Below are positions 25,411-33,499 of a stretch of 47,123 bases of DNA, one piece after another. Below the pieces are notes generated by a model. The model was not told the DNA's origin. It did not search any database and saw only the letters and a program-made list of their open reading frames with translations. The position numbers were made by a program, and so were the translations under genes. Origin of the DNA: Candidatus Poribacteria bacterium (GTDB lineage Bacteria; Poribacteria; WGA-4E; WGA-3G); the NCBI GenBank assembly GCA_022823085.1, contig JAJDXV010000131.1, positions 1 to 47,123 on the forward strand, written 5' to 3'. Position 1 is the first letter of the stretch, and each line of letters starts with the position of its first letter.

Positions 25411-27049
25411 AAAAGCCAATATTATATTCTGCTGCTTTCTGCTTGTTACCTTAAATGCCACAGCACAAAGTCTGCCGCAATTCACCGACATTACAGCGGC
25501 AGCAGGCATCGACTTTATCCATAACTCCGGTGCTTTCGGAAAGAAGTACCTCCCAGAGACGATGGGGTCGGGGTGCGCCTTTATCGACTATGACACAGAT
25601 GGGTGGCAAGACATCCTCCTCGTTAACGGAAAAGATTGGGAGGGGAACCCAACCGGAAGACAACAGACGATGGCACTCTATCGAAACAACCGGGACGGTA
25701 CCTTCACCGATGCAACCGAATCTGCCGGTCTTGCCGTTCCGCTTTACGGTATGGGTGCTGCTGTCGGCGATTACGATAACGATGGCGACCCAGACCTCTA
25801 TATCAGCTGCCTTGAAACCGATAGACTCTTCCAAAACCGGGGAGATGGCACCTTTGTTGACATCACAGAAGCCGCCGGTATCCACAATCCGGGTTTCGGT
25901 ACGAGCTGTGCGTGGTTGGATTACAACACTGATGGACACCTCGATCTCTACGTCGCAAACTACGTTGAATGGAGCAGAGAAAACGATCTGTTTTGTACGC
26001 TCGACGGTATCAACAAATCTTACTGCACGCCCGAATCCTACACCGGACAGTCCAGCAAACTTTTCAGAAATCGAGGGAACGGTACATTTGCGGATGTCTC
26101 GCGTATCGCACGGATTGAGGACGACACCAGCAAATCGCTCGGTGTCTGTATCTTCGATTACAACAGCGATGGATTGCCTGACATCTTTGAGGCGAACGAC
26201 ACACAGCCTAATAAACTCTACCAAAACAACGGCGACGGTACCTTCATCGAAACAGCTCTGGAAATCGGTGTTTCTCATGACGAAAAAGGTGTCGCTACCG
26301 GCGCGATGGGCGTTGATGCCGCCGATTATGATCGGAGTGGTAAGGAAAGCCTCGTCATCGGGAATTTCTCCAACGAGATGCTCAACCTTTATCACAACGA
26401 AGGCGACTTCTTCATAGACGATGCACCCGCCGCGCAGATCGGAAACGCTACCTTGTTAACGCTCACCTTTGCTTGCTTCTTCTTCGATTTTGATCTTGAT
26501 GGGAATCTCGACATCTTCACTGCCAACGGACACGTCGAAACCGACATCAACGCCATCCAAAGCCAAGTCACATATCCGCAACCGCCGCACCTGTTCCATA
26601 ACGACTCTCGCGGTAGGTTTACCGACGCTCTGAAAAAAGTTGGTACAGATTTGGCGAAACCGGTGGTGGGTAGAGGCGCAGCCTACGGCGACATCGATAA
26701 TGATGGCGATTGGGATTTACTGATTACGACCTCCAACGGCCCGGCATACCTCTTCCGAAACGATGGTGGTAACCGCAACGGCTGGATAAAAATCCGACTC
26801 GTCGGAGAAGCAAGTAATCGCGACGGTATCGGTGCACAGATTCGCGTTACCTCCGCACTCGGCACACAGACACGGACAGTCAAAAGCGGTTCCAGTTACT
26901 GCTCACAGAGCGAATTGACAACTATCTTTGGTATAAACGAGGATACTGTTATCGAAACCATCGAAGTGAAGTGGCCCAGTGGTGCCGTTAGCACACGTAA
27001 GAGTATCAAACCGAACCAGCACATCCGCATTGAGGAAGGCGCACCGTGA
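25382..27049 (+). CDS. FG-GAP/VCBS repeat protein with ASPIC/UnbV domain (CRTAC1-like)
   Basis: A 555-residue secreted protein. A signal segment (IIFCCFLLVTLNATAQS) precedes about seven FG-GAP/VCBS repeats with Ca-binding loops: DYDTDGWQD, DYDNDGDPD, DYNTDGHLD, DYNSDGLPD, DFDLDGNLD, DIDNDGDWD and a degenerate DYDRSGKES. The C-terminal ASPIC/UnbV domain (about 470-545) includes GIGAQIRV, GSSYCSQSE and EVKWPSG. It is probably an extracellular propeller for adhesion or glycan binding. TTG 25382 has AGAGGA 7 bases upstream; GTG 25388 is the alternative. The first codons derive from a dispersed repeat. It is convergent with the LamG gene 28 bases away. Confidence 0.9.
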   Translation: MTVITLIEFKKANIIFCCFLLVTLNATAQSLPQFTDITAAAGIDFIHNSGAFGKKYLPETMGSGCAFIDYDTDGWQDILLVNGKDWEGNPTGRQQTMALYRNNRDGTFTDATESAGLAVPLYGMGAAVGDYDNDGDPDLYISCLETDRLFQNRGDGTFVDITEAAGIHNPGFGTSCAWLDYNTDGHLDLYVANYVEWSRENDLFCTLDGINKSYCTPESYTGQSSKLFRNRGNGTFADVSRIARIEDDTSKSLGVCIFDYNSDGLPDIFEANDTQPNKLYQNNGDGTFIETALEIGVSHDEKGVATGAMGVDAADYDRSGKESLVIGNFSNEMLNLYHNEGDFFIDDAPAAQIGNATLLTLTFACFFFDFDLDGNLDIFTANGHVETDINAIQSQVTYPQPPHLFHNDSRGRFTDALKKVGTDLAKPVVGRGAAYGDIDNDGDWDLLITTSNGPAYLFRNDGGNRNGWIKIRLVGEASNRDGIGAQIRVTSALGTQTRTVKSGSSYCSQSELTTIFGINEDTVIETIEVKWPSGAVSTRKSIKPNQHIRIEEGAP

Positions 27050-27077
27050 GCGCGCTTCTAACTCTATTTTTTTCCCT

Positions 27078-27938
27078 TCATCGCTTCAACCGCCCCCATA
27101 TTGTCGCAAGTTTTCCTTGTGCTTCAACTGCTGCAAATTCGCCATCGGTCTTTGCGCCATTTTCGCCCATTAGATGATAGGTGTTGCCTGATGTATCTGA
27201 GAACGCCCGTGTTCCGCTCGGTTCATCAAAATGCCACAACGCAACCGTTTTTGCGTCATTCTCGAACTTTTTCTGTGGCGTGAAATTGCGTTTGTTGGCG
27301 GCGTTGTAACGCGCAGCTGTTGAGATGCGAACCTCGTCAATATAGCCCGCAAAATGACCCCAAAAGTGACCGCCGTGCCAATCAGACGCAATTTTCTCTC
27401 CAAACCCGCCGATTGTAAAATCCTGTGGATGCCTGGCGTGTGAGAGATCGTCTGCGAGCGTTGTTCCTCCGCGTGAGATGCGCACGACATCGTTAATGAT
27501 GAGTATCCTCTGTCCCGCTTCTGCCTGAAAGGCGACGTGATGCCATTGATTCGGGGAAAAAATCTCTCTCATGCCGAACGCCACTCCACCGAGCCCGGCA
27601 GGGTGATCAAGGTGCACTGCACCCATTAGTCTGAAATCTCCGTGCTGATCACGGGGCCAGATATACATCCGCGCCTGTTGGCTGAAAATTATTGGGAGTA
27701 TATTCCGGTCAGGCAGCGTGGTTGGATATATCCACGCTTCAAAGGTGAATTCATCTGTGTCTTTTGGCAAGAGAAGACCGAAAGTTTCAAAGTCTAAAAT
27801 GGCGTGGTCGTCCACGCCATCAATTGCTAAATAGTTGCCACCAGCTGGTGAAGGTGGTGGTATCGCTTCAGCACGCATCAGCATTAAAACGAGCAGAAAA
27901 AAGCAAGTAAAAATTGGCAGCTTTCGTAGATTTTTCAT
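27078..27938 (-). CDS. Secreted LamG-domain protein with WGxLK tail
   Basis: A 286-residue protein. A signal peptide (MKNLRKLPIFTCFFLLVLML) is cleaved near AEA. One LamG/concanavalin-like domain follows (DGVDDHAILDF, FTFEAWIYPTTLP, WHHVAFQAEAGQRILIINDV, GYIDEVRISTAARY, VALWHFDEPSGTRAFSDTSGN). The C-terminus is EAQGKLATIWGRLKR, the same tail as in the protein ending at 25149. It probably binds carbohydrate at the cell surface; no catalytic motif is seen. AGGAAA lies about 9 bases before the ATG. It follows a truncated relative (27964-28299) on the same strand. Confidence 0.85.
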   Translation of the reverse strand: MKNLRKLPIFTCFFLLVLMLMRAEAIPPPSPAGGNYLAIDGVDDHAILDFETFGLLLPKDTDEFTFEAWIYPTTLPDRNILPIIFSQQARMYIWPRDQHGDFRLMGAVHLDHPAGLGGVAFGMREIFSPNQWHHVAFQAEAGQRILIINDVVRISRGGTTLADDLSHARHPQDFTIGGFGEKIASDWHGGHFWGHFAGYIDEVRISTAARYNAANKRNFTPQKKFENDAKTVALWHFDEPSGTRAFSDTSGNTYHLMGENGAKTDGEFAAVEAQGKLATIWGRLKR

Positions 27939-27963
27939 TTTCGTGAGTTTCCTTTTCAGAATC

Positions 27964-28299
27964 TCAGAACGATTCTGACTTGATTTGACCCCATGTCGTG
28001 GTTATAGAGGTGTTCCTTGGATTGACAGCAAGTGGGCGGCTGGTAGTAGTGGCACCGTTCATGCCTATTAGTGTCTTTCCATTCCCAGACGTATCTTCAA
28101 AACGAGTTACACCTTCCCTTTCATTAAAATCCCAGAGAGCCAACGTGTGTACATCGGAGAAAAAACGATGCGGCGGTTCAAACGGAAAGAACCCCGGTTT
28201 GTCAGGTAAGGCATACCGAGCGATATTGGAAAACCTTATCGCATCAATCTCACCATAAACATAGAACACTCCTTTTTCAAACACTATTATTAGGAACAT
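27964..28299 (-). pseudogene. 5'-truncated LamG-domain gene with WGxIK tail
   Basis: A 111-codon frame matches only the last third of the neighbouring LamG protein: GEIDAIRFSNIARYAL, then HTLALWDFNEREG, DTSGNGKTLIGMNGA and the end TTTWGQIKSESF. The signal peptide and the first half of the domain are missing. Its ATG lies 8 bases after the sigma/BNR gene. The frame is open upstream across a run of eight A and lies in the -1 frame relative to that gene. It could be a remnant or an extension reached by frameshifting. Confidence 0.6.
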
Positions 28300-28307
28300 G
28301 TTTGCGG

Positions 28308-31244
28308 CTATTTCTTTTTTTTCTCTTCAAGCGAGATGTAAAACAGTCCCTTCTCTTTAGCACCAGAGAGCAGATCGGTAGCACTATAGAGTTTATCGTT
28401 AGCGATGACGAGATCACTGATTGTATCTGGCACTTCTGAAGAAATCTGTTCCCACTGCTTTCGGTTATTCAAACGATAACCGCCAGTATCGCCGGCACCA
28501 TAAACCGTTGTGCCATCCACAGCAAATTTGTCTATAACAATGCGTTTCCCTATTTCATCCGTAAGCACGCGCCAGTTTTCGCCAGTTCGCGAAGCCATGA
28601 CACCATTATCTGTTGCGACGTAAACCGATGATCCTGCAAAGATTATATCTTTGAAGTGAGTGAAGCGGAGCGGCAGGGTTAGTGTGACATCTCTCCAACT
28701 CTCGCCTTCATCAAGCGATTGAAACAACTGACCATCCCACTTACCGGCGTAGACGGTTTCTCCTGAAACAGCTAATTTGAACACGGAAAAAGACGTGTTA
28801 GAATATCGCGGATCATCCTCTATTAATCCAGTGCTTGTCCACTCTGGATCACCGAGTTTCCATTTGAAAAGTTCCCCTATGTATTCGATATAAAACACAT
28901 CACGACTCGCCGCAGCAGTCTCACTTTTCAGACGAGATACGAGACGATAGTCTCGCTCTTTTGACTTATATTTTTCAAAAGCAAGTTTTTTGCGATCAAA
29001 AATTGGGACCCCTTGAATGGGAATGAGTCTATCACCATCGGTAGATAAGCGGAAAATTCCTACAGTGTCTCCTGTACGTCCTCCACTGAAAAGCGAATAA
29101 AGAATGTTGCCAACAACCATCAGTTTTAAATCAATGGTCACACTGGTAGTGAAGGAGCTGAATCCAGCTTTCTGTCTATCAGCCGGAACTATTTTCCAGG
29201 ACACGCCTGCATCGGTTGATTGATAAACTTCATAGCCATTATGGGCGTATAATCTATTGTTAAACGCGACCAAATCGACGATAAATGTTCCCATTATCCC
29301 GTTCATAAATAGATGCCATGATTCACCACCGTCAGTCGTGCGATGAATGCCCCATAGGTTGGCTTTGTAACACGTTTTCTCGTTTACTATCACAGCTGGA
29401 AGGCGGATATTTTTCAAAAAATTCCAGTCATCTTTAAGTTTTGCAAGTTTCGTCCAAGTCTGTCCACCGTCGGTTGAACGAGATTGCGTGAGACTCAATG
29501 CCAGGAGTGTCTTCCCAGTCGCCAAAACGGTTATACCCGCCAATGTCCCGCTGGGCAGATCTTGATTTCCACGCCATATTTCAGTCCATGACGCGCCCAA
29601 GTCAGCCGAATGGAAAATTTTGACAAAATCTGATCTATTATTCCACATCACCTCTGTTATTTCCGTTGGCGTTAATCTCAGCAAAAACTCGTGCGCTATT
29701 CCAGCATAGAGGTTATTCCCTGAAACCGCCAAGGAGCAGACAGCACCGGATGTATCCAATGGCAATTTCTGCCAGATGCCTGAATCGAGACGGTAGAGCC
29801 CGTTCTCTGTACCCGCAAACAGTGTTTTCCCAACAGTCGTCACTGCAGAAATTTTCTCGGAAACCGTCAACCCATCGTTAAGAGAGTTCCATTGCGCGCC
29901 GCCATCTATCGATCGGAAAATCCCTCTATCTTTAAGAGCGAGATACATGGTAATAGGTACTCGCGCGCTGGACGTTTCTTCGGCACCCGTTATGACGAGT
30001 TCAACAGCATCCCCTTTGGGGCGCGGACCCAGTGCCCTCCATGTCTCACCCCTGTTAGCCGAAACAAATATTTCGTCAGTAGAAACAATATAAAGCCTAC
30101 CGTTATGCTCTGCCATCGGCATCAAAGCGTCGCTAATTGGGATACTCGCGTTGACGTGTGTCCACGCCGTTGCCTCTGGTGTTATGCTGTATATCCCGGT
30201 TTGTATAATGGCATAGACGGTCCCGTCAGACGCGGCGAAGATATTGCGGACAGGTCCCGCGGGCGGTCCGTTTCCGTGCATCCACTGCGCTGTAGAAAAT
30301 TGGGTGGTATTCTCCGATGAAACAGATGCTGAAGTTACATTAGAAACTTGGGTACCCGTACGGCTGGTTTTACCGGGGCTGGTATCGCGTCCGCCCTGAT
30401 TTCGCACAGCCGGTTTCGCTACTATATCAAGGATGATAGGGGCATCAACGATTTCGATCGTCGGTTCAGATTGTGCTTCAAAACTATACGGTTTTTGGAA
30501 ACGGGTAAGGTATCGGTTGCTCGCGCCGAGGAGTAAAGCGATCAAAACCGCGACTGTCCCTAAAGCCATCCATGGGAGGAACGGTTTCACAGGCGGAGCC
30601 GGTGTCGGTTTCATATCAGCGACTTGTCGCATGACGTTCTCGCCTAAACTCGCCGGTATTTGCACGCCACTGAAGACTTCTTGGATCATCAGTTCCTCGT
30701 CCTCTTGCAAACGCTTCCGTCCGCGACGCAGTCTGCTTTTAATTGTATCCACAGACACGCCCAAGAATTTCCCGATCTCCTTAGTCGTCATTTCGCCGAG
30801 ATAGTAGAGTGTCACGACAGTGCGTTCACTCTCTGGGAGTTTTGCGAGCAGTTTTTTGACGAGTTCACGGTGCCGTTCAGTGCATTCTGCTTCTCGCTGT
30901 TCCGATACGTGATGTGTATAAGAGGCTCTCTCGATTTCTTCCACAGGTGTGTCCTCCAGCGATTGCGTTGTGAGTCTTCGCTTCCGGCTCCAATCGATGC
31001 AGAGCCGATCTGCGATGACATACAACCATCCGGCAAACTGATTGTGATTCTTGAGCGTTGAGAGTTTTTTGTATGCTTGAAGGAAGGTGTCTTGGGTAAT
31101 ATCTTCAGCGATGTGAAAATCCCCGATTTTTCGCCATACGAGCGCGTGGACGCTTTTCTGGTATCTTTGGAGTAAGATCCCAAATGCCGTATCGTCACCC
31201 GATAAGGTTCTCTGAATTAGTTGTACATCGTTTTCTCTTTCCAC
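28308..31244 (-). CDS. ECF sigma factor fused through a TM helix to a BNR-type propeller
   Basis: A 978-residue fusion. Sigma region 2 lies at about 15-82 (AEDITQDTFLQAYKKL, WLYVIADRLC) and region 4 at about 128-178 (LPESERTVVTLYYLGEMT, KEIGKFLGVSVDTIKSRLRR). A TM helix lies at 225-242. About 330-970 is a propeller of BNR/sortilin-like repeats with Asp-box-type turns (STDGGQTWTKL, TTDGGESWHLF, STDAGVSWKIV, SLDEGESWRDV). The first 290 residues are close to the 12444-13721 protein. The layout suggests an outside sensor joined directly to a transcription factor, with no separate anti-sigma. GTG 31244 has AGGAGG 7 bases upstream. The gene ends in a Lys run encoded by eight A. Confidence 0.88.
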   Translation of the reverse strand: MERENDVQLIQRTLSGDDTAFGILLQRYQKSVHALVWRKIGDFHIAEDITQDTFLQAYKKLSTLKNHNQFAGWLYVIADRLCIDWSRKRRLTTQSLEDTPVEEIERASYTHHVSEQREAECTERHRELVKKLLAKLPESERTVVTLYYLGEMTTKEIGKFLGVSVDTIKSRLRRGRKRLQEDEELMIQEVFSGVQIPASLGENVMRQVADMKPTPAPPVKPFLPWMALGTVAVLIALLLGASNRYLTRFQKPYSFEAQSEPTIEIVDAPIILDIVAKPAVRNQGGRDTSPGKTSRTGTQVSNVTSASVSSENTTQFSTAQWMHGNGPPAGPVRNIFAASDGTVYAIIQTGIYSITPEATAWTHVNASIPISDALMPMAEHNGRLYIVSTDEIFVSANRGETWRALGPRPKGDAVELVITGAEETSSARVPITMYLALKDRGIFRSIDGGAQWNSLNDGLTVSEKISAVTTVGKTLFAGTENGLYRLDSGIWQKLPLDTSGAVCSLAVSGNNLYAGIAHEFLLRLTPTEITEVMWNNRSDFVKIFHSADLGASWTEIWRGNQDLPSGTLAGITVLATGKTLLALSLTQSRSTDGGQTWTKLAKLKDDWNFLKNIRLPAVIVNEKTCYKANLWGIHRTTDGGESWHLFMNGIMGTFIVDLVAFNNRLYAHNGYEVYQSTDAGVSWKIVPADRQKAGFSSFTTSVTIDLKLMVVGNILYSLFSGGRTGDTVGIFRLSTDGDRLIPIQGVPIFDRKKLAFEKYKSKERDYRLVSRLKSETAAASRDVFYIEYIGELFKWKLGDPEWTSTGLIEDDPRYSNTSFSVFKLAVSGETVYAGKWDGQLFQSLDEGESWRDVTLTLPLRFTHFKDIIFAGSSVYVATDNGVMASRTGENWRVLTDEIGKRIVIDKFAVDGTTVYGAGDTGGYRLNNRKQWEQISSEVPDTISDLVIANDKLYSATDLLSGAKEKGLFYISLEEKKKK
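28315..28322 (-). other. A8 run at the end of the sigma/BNR gene, possible slippage site
   Basis: On the coding strand GAG is followed by eight A, then GAAATAG. In frame this gives EEKKKK and a stop. A -1 shift would read on through EIAAN into the LamG-like fragment at 27964-28299 without meeting a stop. A homopolymer of this length can cause ribosomal or polymerase slippage, or an assembly error. Confidence 0.35.
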
Positions 31245-31333
31245 GCGATTCCCTCCTGATGAAAAGATTACGTTTTACGGCCTCTATAATTAAAGACGAA
31301 TTTTAATCCTGAAAAGGTGCAATACGGGAAAAA

Positions 31334-31383
31334 ATTGTGAACAGTCCGGTGAACTTTGTGTATGTTATAGTAAAGTTCACAAT
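31334..31383. promoter_or_regulatory. Nested GTGAAC inverted repeats upstream of the sigma/BNR gene
   Basis: ATTGTGAAC (31334-31342) pairs with GTTCACAAT (31375-31383), and GTGAACTTT (31349-31357) pairs with AAAGTTCAC (31372-31380). Three GTGAAC half-sites thus lie within 50 bases, about 100 bases before the GTG start of the sigma/BNR gene. This looks like an operator for a dimeric regulator or for autoregulation. A TATAAC lies in the centre on the gene's strand, but no good -35 box is visible. Confidence 0.4.
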
Positions 31384-31410
31384 CAAAGACAGGCGGGGTT
31401 ACAAACCCTG

Positions 31411-31434
31411 AAGAAACACCCGAGCAAAAACCCT
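31411..31434. repeat. Dispersed repeat copy
   Basis: AAGAAACACCC, then G, then AGCAAAAACCCT matches 39971-39995 except at one position (G here, A there). Both copies lie between - strand genes, downstream of one gene and upstream of the next. The following bases to 31490 are G/C-rich and hold no gene. Confidence 0.55.
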
Positions 31435-31525
31435 GCAACGGAGGGTGCGGCTCCGCTGAGGTAATGGAGGAATAGGTGGAAGGGAGGCATGGGTTTATTT
31501 TTCTTAGACCGACATCTGTTGTGTT

Positions 31526-32719
31526 TTAAACCCATCCTGCTAAGATGAGATGGCGGAGCTCCAGTAATAAGCTGGGTTGATGTCTTAATAGCGTTTGGAA
31601 AACTTTTGCCATTGTTATCTGTTCGCTGGGGATTTTAGAGAGCGTCTCTGCGTATCTATCGAACACATCGTCGCTGAATTTGTAGACCCCGTCTCGGATA
31701 CGGCAGATATGCTTAAAGTTCTTACCTTTCTCGCGTTCCCATCGTTTCGGATAGTCGTTGAGTATTTTTTCGGAGACGTCCCCGTTATGTATGGCTTTCA
31801 CTGCGGTTTCTGCCGCGAATTTCCCCGAAAACATTGCATTCGGGATACCGCCGCCAGAGATCGGATCGCTATGCTGTGCGGCATCGCCTATCAGCATGAT
31901 ACCGTCTCCAACAATCCGTGGTAAACCGTATCCAACTGGGACAGCACCACCCACTAACCCTAAAATTTTACCTTCTGGAAACTTCCGTTTGACGAATGCG
32001 TTGAGGTAATCTATTGCGAGTTTGCTGTCTTTTCCTGAAATACTACCTCTAATACCGGTACCAACGTTGGCGATGTCATCGCCTTTTGGAAACACCCAGA
32101 TGTATCCACGCGGTGCTATTTTGCTTCCGACATAAAAGTCGCAATATTCCGATTTAATCTCAATATTTGAAATGAGATATTGTGCGCAGATAGCGACATC
32201 GCGTAGTTGATGGGTGGAGTCAATGCCTGCCCAGCGTCCGACTTGCGATTCAACGCCATCCGCTGCGATGACAATTTTCGTTTTACAGGTGTATTCTCGT
32301 CCTGAATACCGGAATACAACACCGTTGACGGCACCGTCCTTAGCGGTCATGACCCCTGTAACGCGAGCTTTCACCATGACTTCAGCCCCGGCATTTGCTG
32401 CGAGTTCTGTAAGTCTCCGGTCAAACACTTTTCGCTCTAAGATATAGCCTGCGTCTTGCTGATAGATTGTGACGGCGGTTTCGTTCGGCGAAAAAATGCG
32501 TGCGCCGTGAATCTCGCGTGACACCTAGGCAGCCTCCGGTTGAATAAATTCGCACAGCTCCACTGTGCTAATGCCCTCCGCTCAGCGGACAGGTGTGCCG
32601 ATTTCTTGGCGTTTCTCTAAGAGGAGCACACGCAATCCGTTTTCAGCGGCGACTTTCGCTGCTATGGAACCTCCCGGTCCGGCACCAACAACAACGACAT
32701 CATATTCTGAATGTAGCAT
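31526..32719 (-). CDS. Geranylgeranyl-reductase family flavoprotein with in-frame UGA (candidate Sec) and UAG
   Basis: Read from ATG 32719, a 397-codon frame spans a whole GGR-family FAD protein. GAGPGGS (12-18) binds FAD, followed by [27 protein letters not shown] and [20 protein letters not shown]. Codon 46 is TGA (32584-32582), where relatives read PVRCAEG/PVRCGEG; the Cys is therefore replaced by a possible selenocysteine. A SECIS-like hairpin follows at once. Codon 65 is TAG (32527-32525), at a place where relatives have Trp or Phe. Translation from GTG 32524 alone would lack the FAD-binding part. AAAGG lies 8 bases before the ATG. GGRs saturate isoprenoid chains, and the ferredoxin gene upstream would supply electrons. 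The UAG may be a recent nonsense mutation or a sequence error. Confidence 0.78.
32552..32568 (-). promoter_or_regulatory. Candidate bacterial SECIS hairpin
   Basis: In the mRNA, after the UGA come 13 bases and then GCACAG-UGGAG-CUGUGC: a perfect 6-bp stem with a 5-base loop. The stem is extended below by UU/AA after one mismatch. The loop starts 20 bases after the UGA and its second base is G. The bacterial SECIS model asks for a small apical loop 16-37 bases after UGA with a G among its first two bases. All of this is seen directly; recognition by SelB is inferred. Confidence 0.65.
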
Positions 32720-32746
32720 CTATACGCCTTTCTGCTGTGTTTGTTA

Positions 32747-32965
32747 TCAAAAGAGTCCTCTGTCGGGATAATCGAAAGCATAAATCCGCTCGTTCCGTTC
32801 CATAGAGAGGACACCGATCGGGCAGCCTTTGACGCATTTCATACAATCCGTGCATTTCGGTTGATCAATCTTGAGATGTGTATCTACGAGATCAATGATA
32901 TTTTCGGGGCAGACGGCAACGCATGCCCCACAATAGATACAGAGTTCTTCGTTAATGTGTATCAT
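32747..32965 (-). CDS. 2x[4Fe-4S] ferredoxin
   Basis: A 72-residue ferredoxin with two complete cluster motifs: C9, C12, C15, C19 (CIYCGACVAVCP) and C38, C41, C44, C48 (CTDCMKCVKGCP). It is a low-potential electron carrier of the cytoplasm. It lies 27 bases upstream of the GGR-type reductase on the same strand, an arrangement also known from archaea, where a ferredoxin donates electrons to GGR. The likely job here is therefore to feed that reductase. A purine-rich AAAGAGAA precedes the ATG. Confidence 0.93.
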   Translation of the reverse strand: MIHINEELCIYCGACVAVCPENIIDLVDTHLKIDQPKCTDCMKCVKGCPIGVLSMERNERIYAFDYPDRGLF

Positions 32966-33072
32966 GTTAATTTTCTCTTTACTGTTTTACTCCTATAAAC
33001 CGGATAAAATTTGAGAAGTGCGACAAATTTTTGAAGTTTCCTTTGGTATATTTATTCTTTCTACATAGAATG

Positions 33073-33498
33073 TCATCCGTTAGATTCTTCATTACCTTCT
33101 GGTATCTTCGGTTGCGTCTCTGGCTCCTCTGGAATCTGGGTATCAGTAACCTGTCCGTTTAGCCTATTTCTGATGCCTGATACTACTTCCTTAAGTGATG
33201 TTCGCGTTCGCCACCAACTAAGCATAAGGTAACTGCCAACAACAAGACCTACTACCGTGGTGAAAACAAATATTGATCTCACAATATCCCATTTAAAATC
33301 AGCGGTTGCTAAAGCAGCTATACATGTCAACGCAATAGAAAACAGAAAAATTGCAAAGTTAAATTGTAGCGTTCCTGCTGCTCCGTTTTCTAATAGTTCT
33401 AATTCGTGTTCTTTGACTTCATATATATTAAGAGAATCAACTCTACCACGTCTGATAAGAGGCTTTTCGTCTTTATAAGGAGAATTAGGATCCACCAT
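33073..33498 (-). CDS. Two-TM protein of unknown function
   Basis: A 141-residue protein. Residues 1-44 are polar; two TM helices follow (about 47-67, FNFAIFLFSIALTCIAALAT, and about 73-93, IFVFTTVVGLVVGSYLML). The cytoplasmic tail, SWWRTRTSLKEVVSGIRNRL, is followed by a Pro/Glu-rich end. I do not recognise a family. The ATG is 1 base after the stop of the Cas2/SinR-like gene, and GGAGAG lies 8 bases upstream, so the two are surely co-translated. The pairing of a small cytosolic protein with a 2-TM protein recalls effector modules of defence systems, but that is only analogy. Confidence 0.6.
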   Translation of the reverse strand: MVDPNSPYKDEKPLIRRGRVDSLNIYEVKEHELELLENGAAGTLQFNFAIFLFSIALTCIAALATADFKWDIVRSIFVFTTVVGLVVGSYLMLSWWRTRTSLKEVVSGIRNRLNGQVTDTQIPEEPETQPKIPEGNEESNG

Positions 33499-33499
33499 T

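Noticed and set aside
25451..26395. Long antisense frame (314 codons) opposite the ASPIC gene
   Set aside because: The + strand encodes clear FG-GAP repeats; the antisense frame is a by-product of their regular codon pattern.
31526..32524. GGR gene starting at GTG 32524
   Set aside because: This start removes the FAD-binding GAGPGG part, which is present in the same frame upstream; an enzyme without it would not work.
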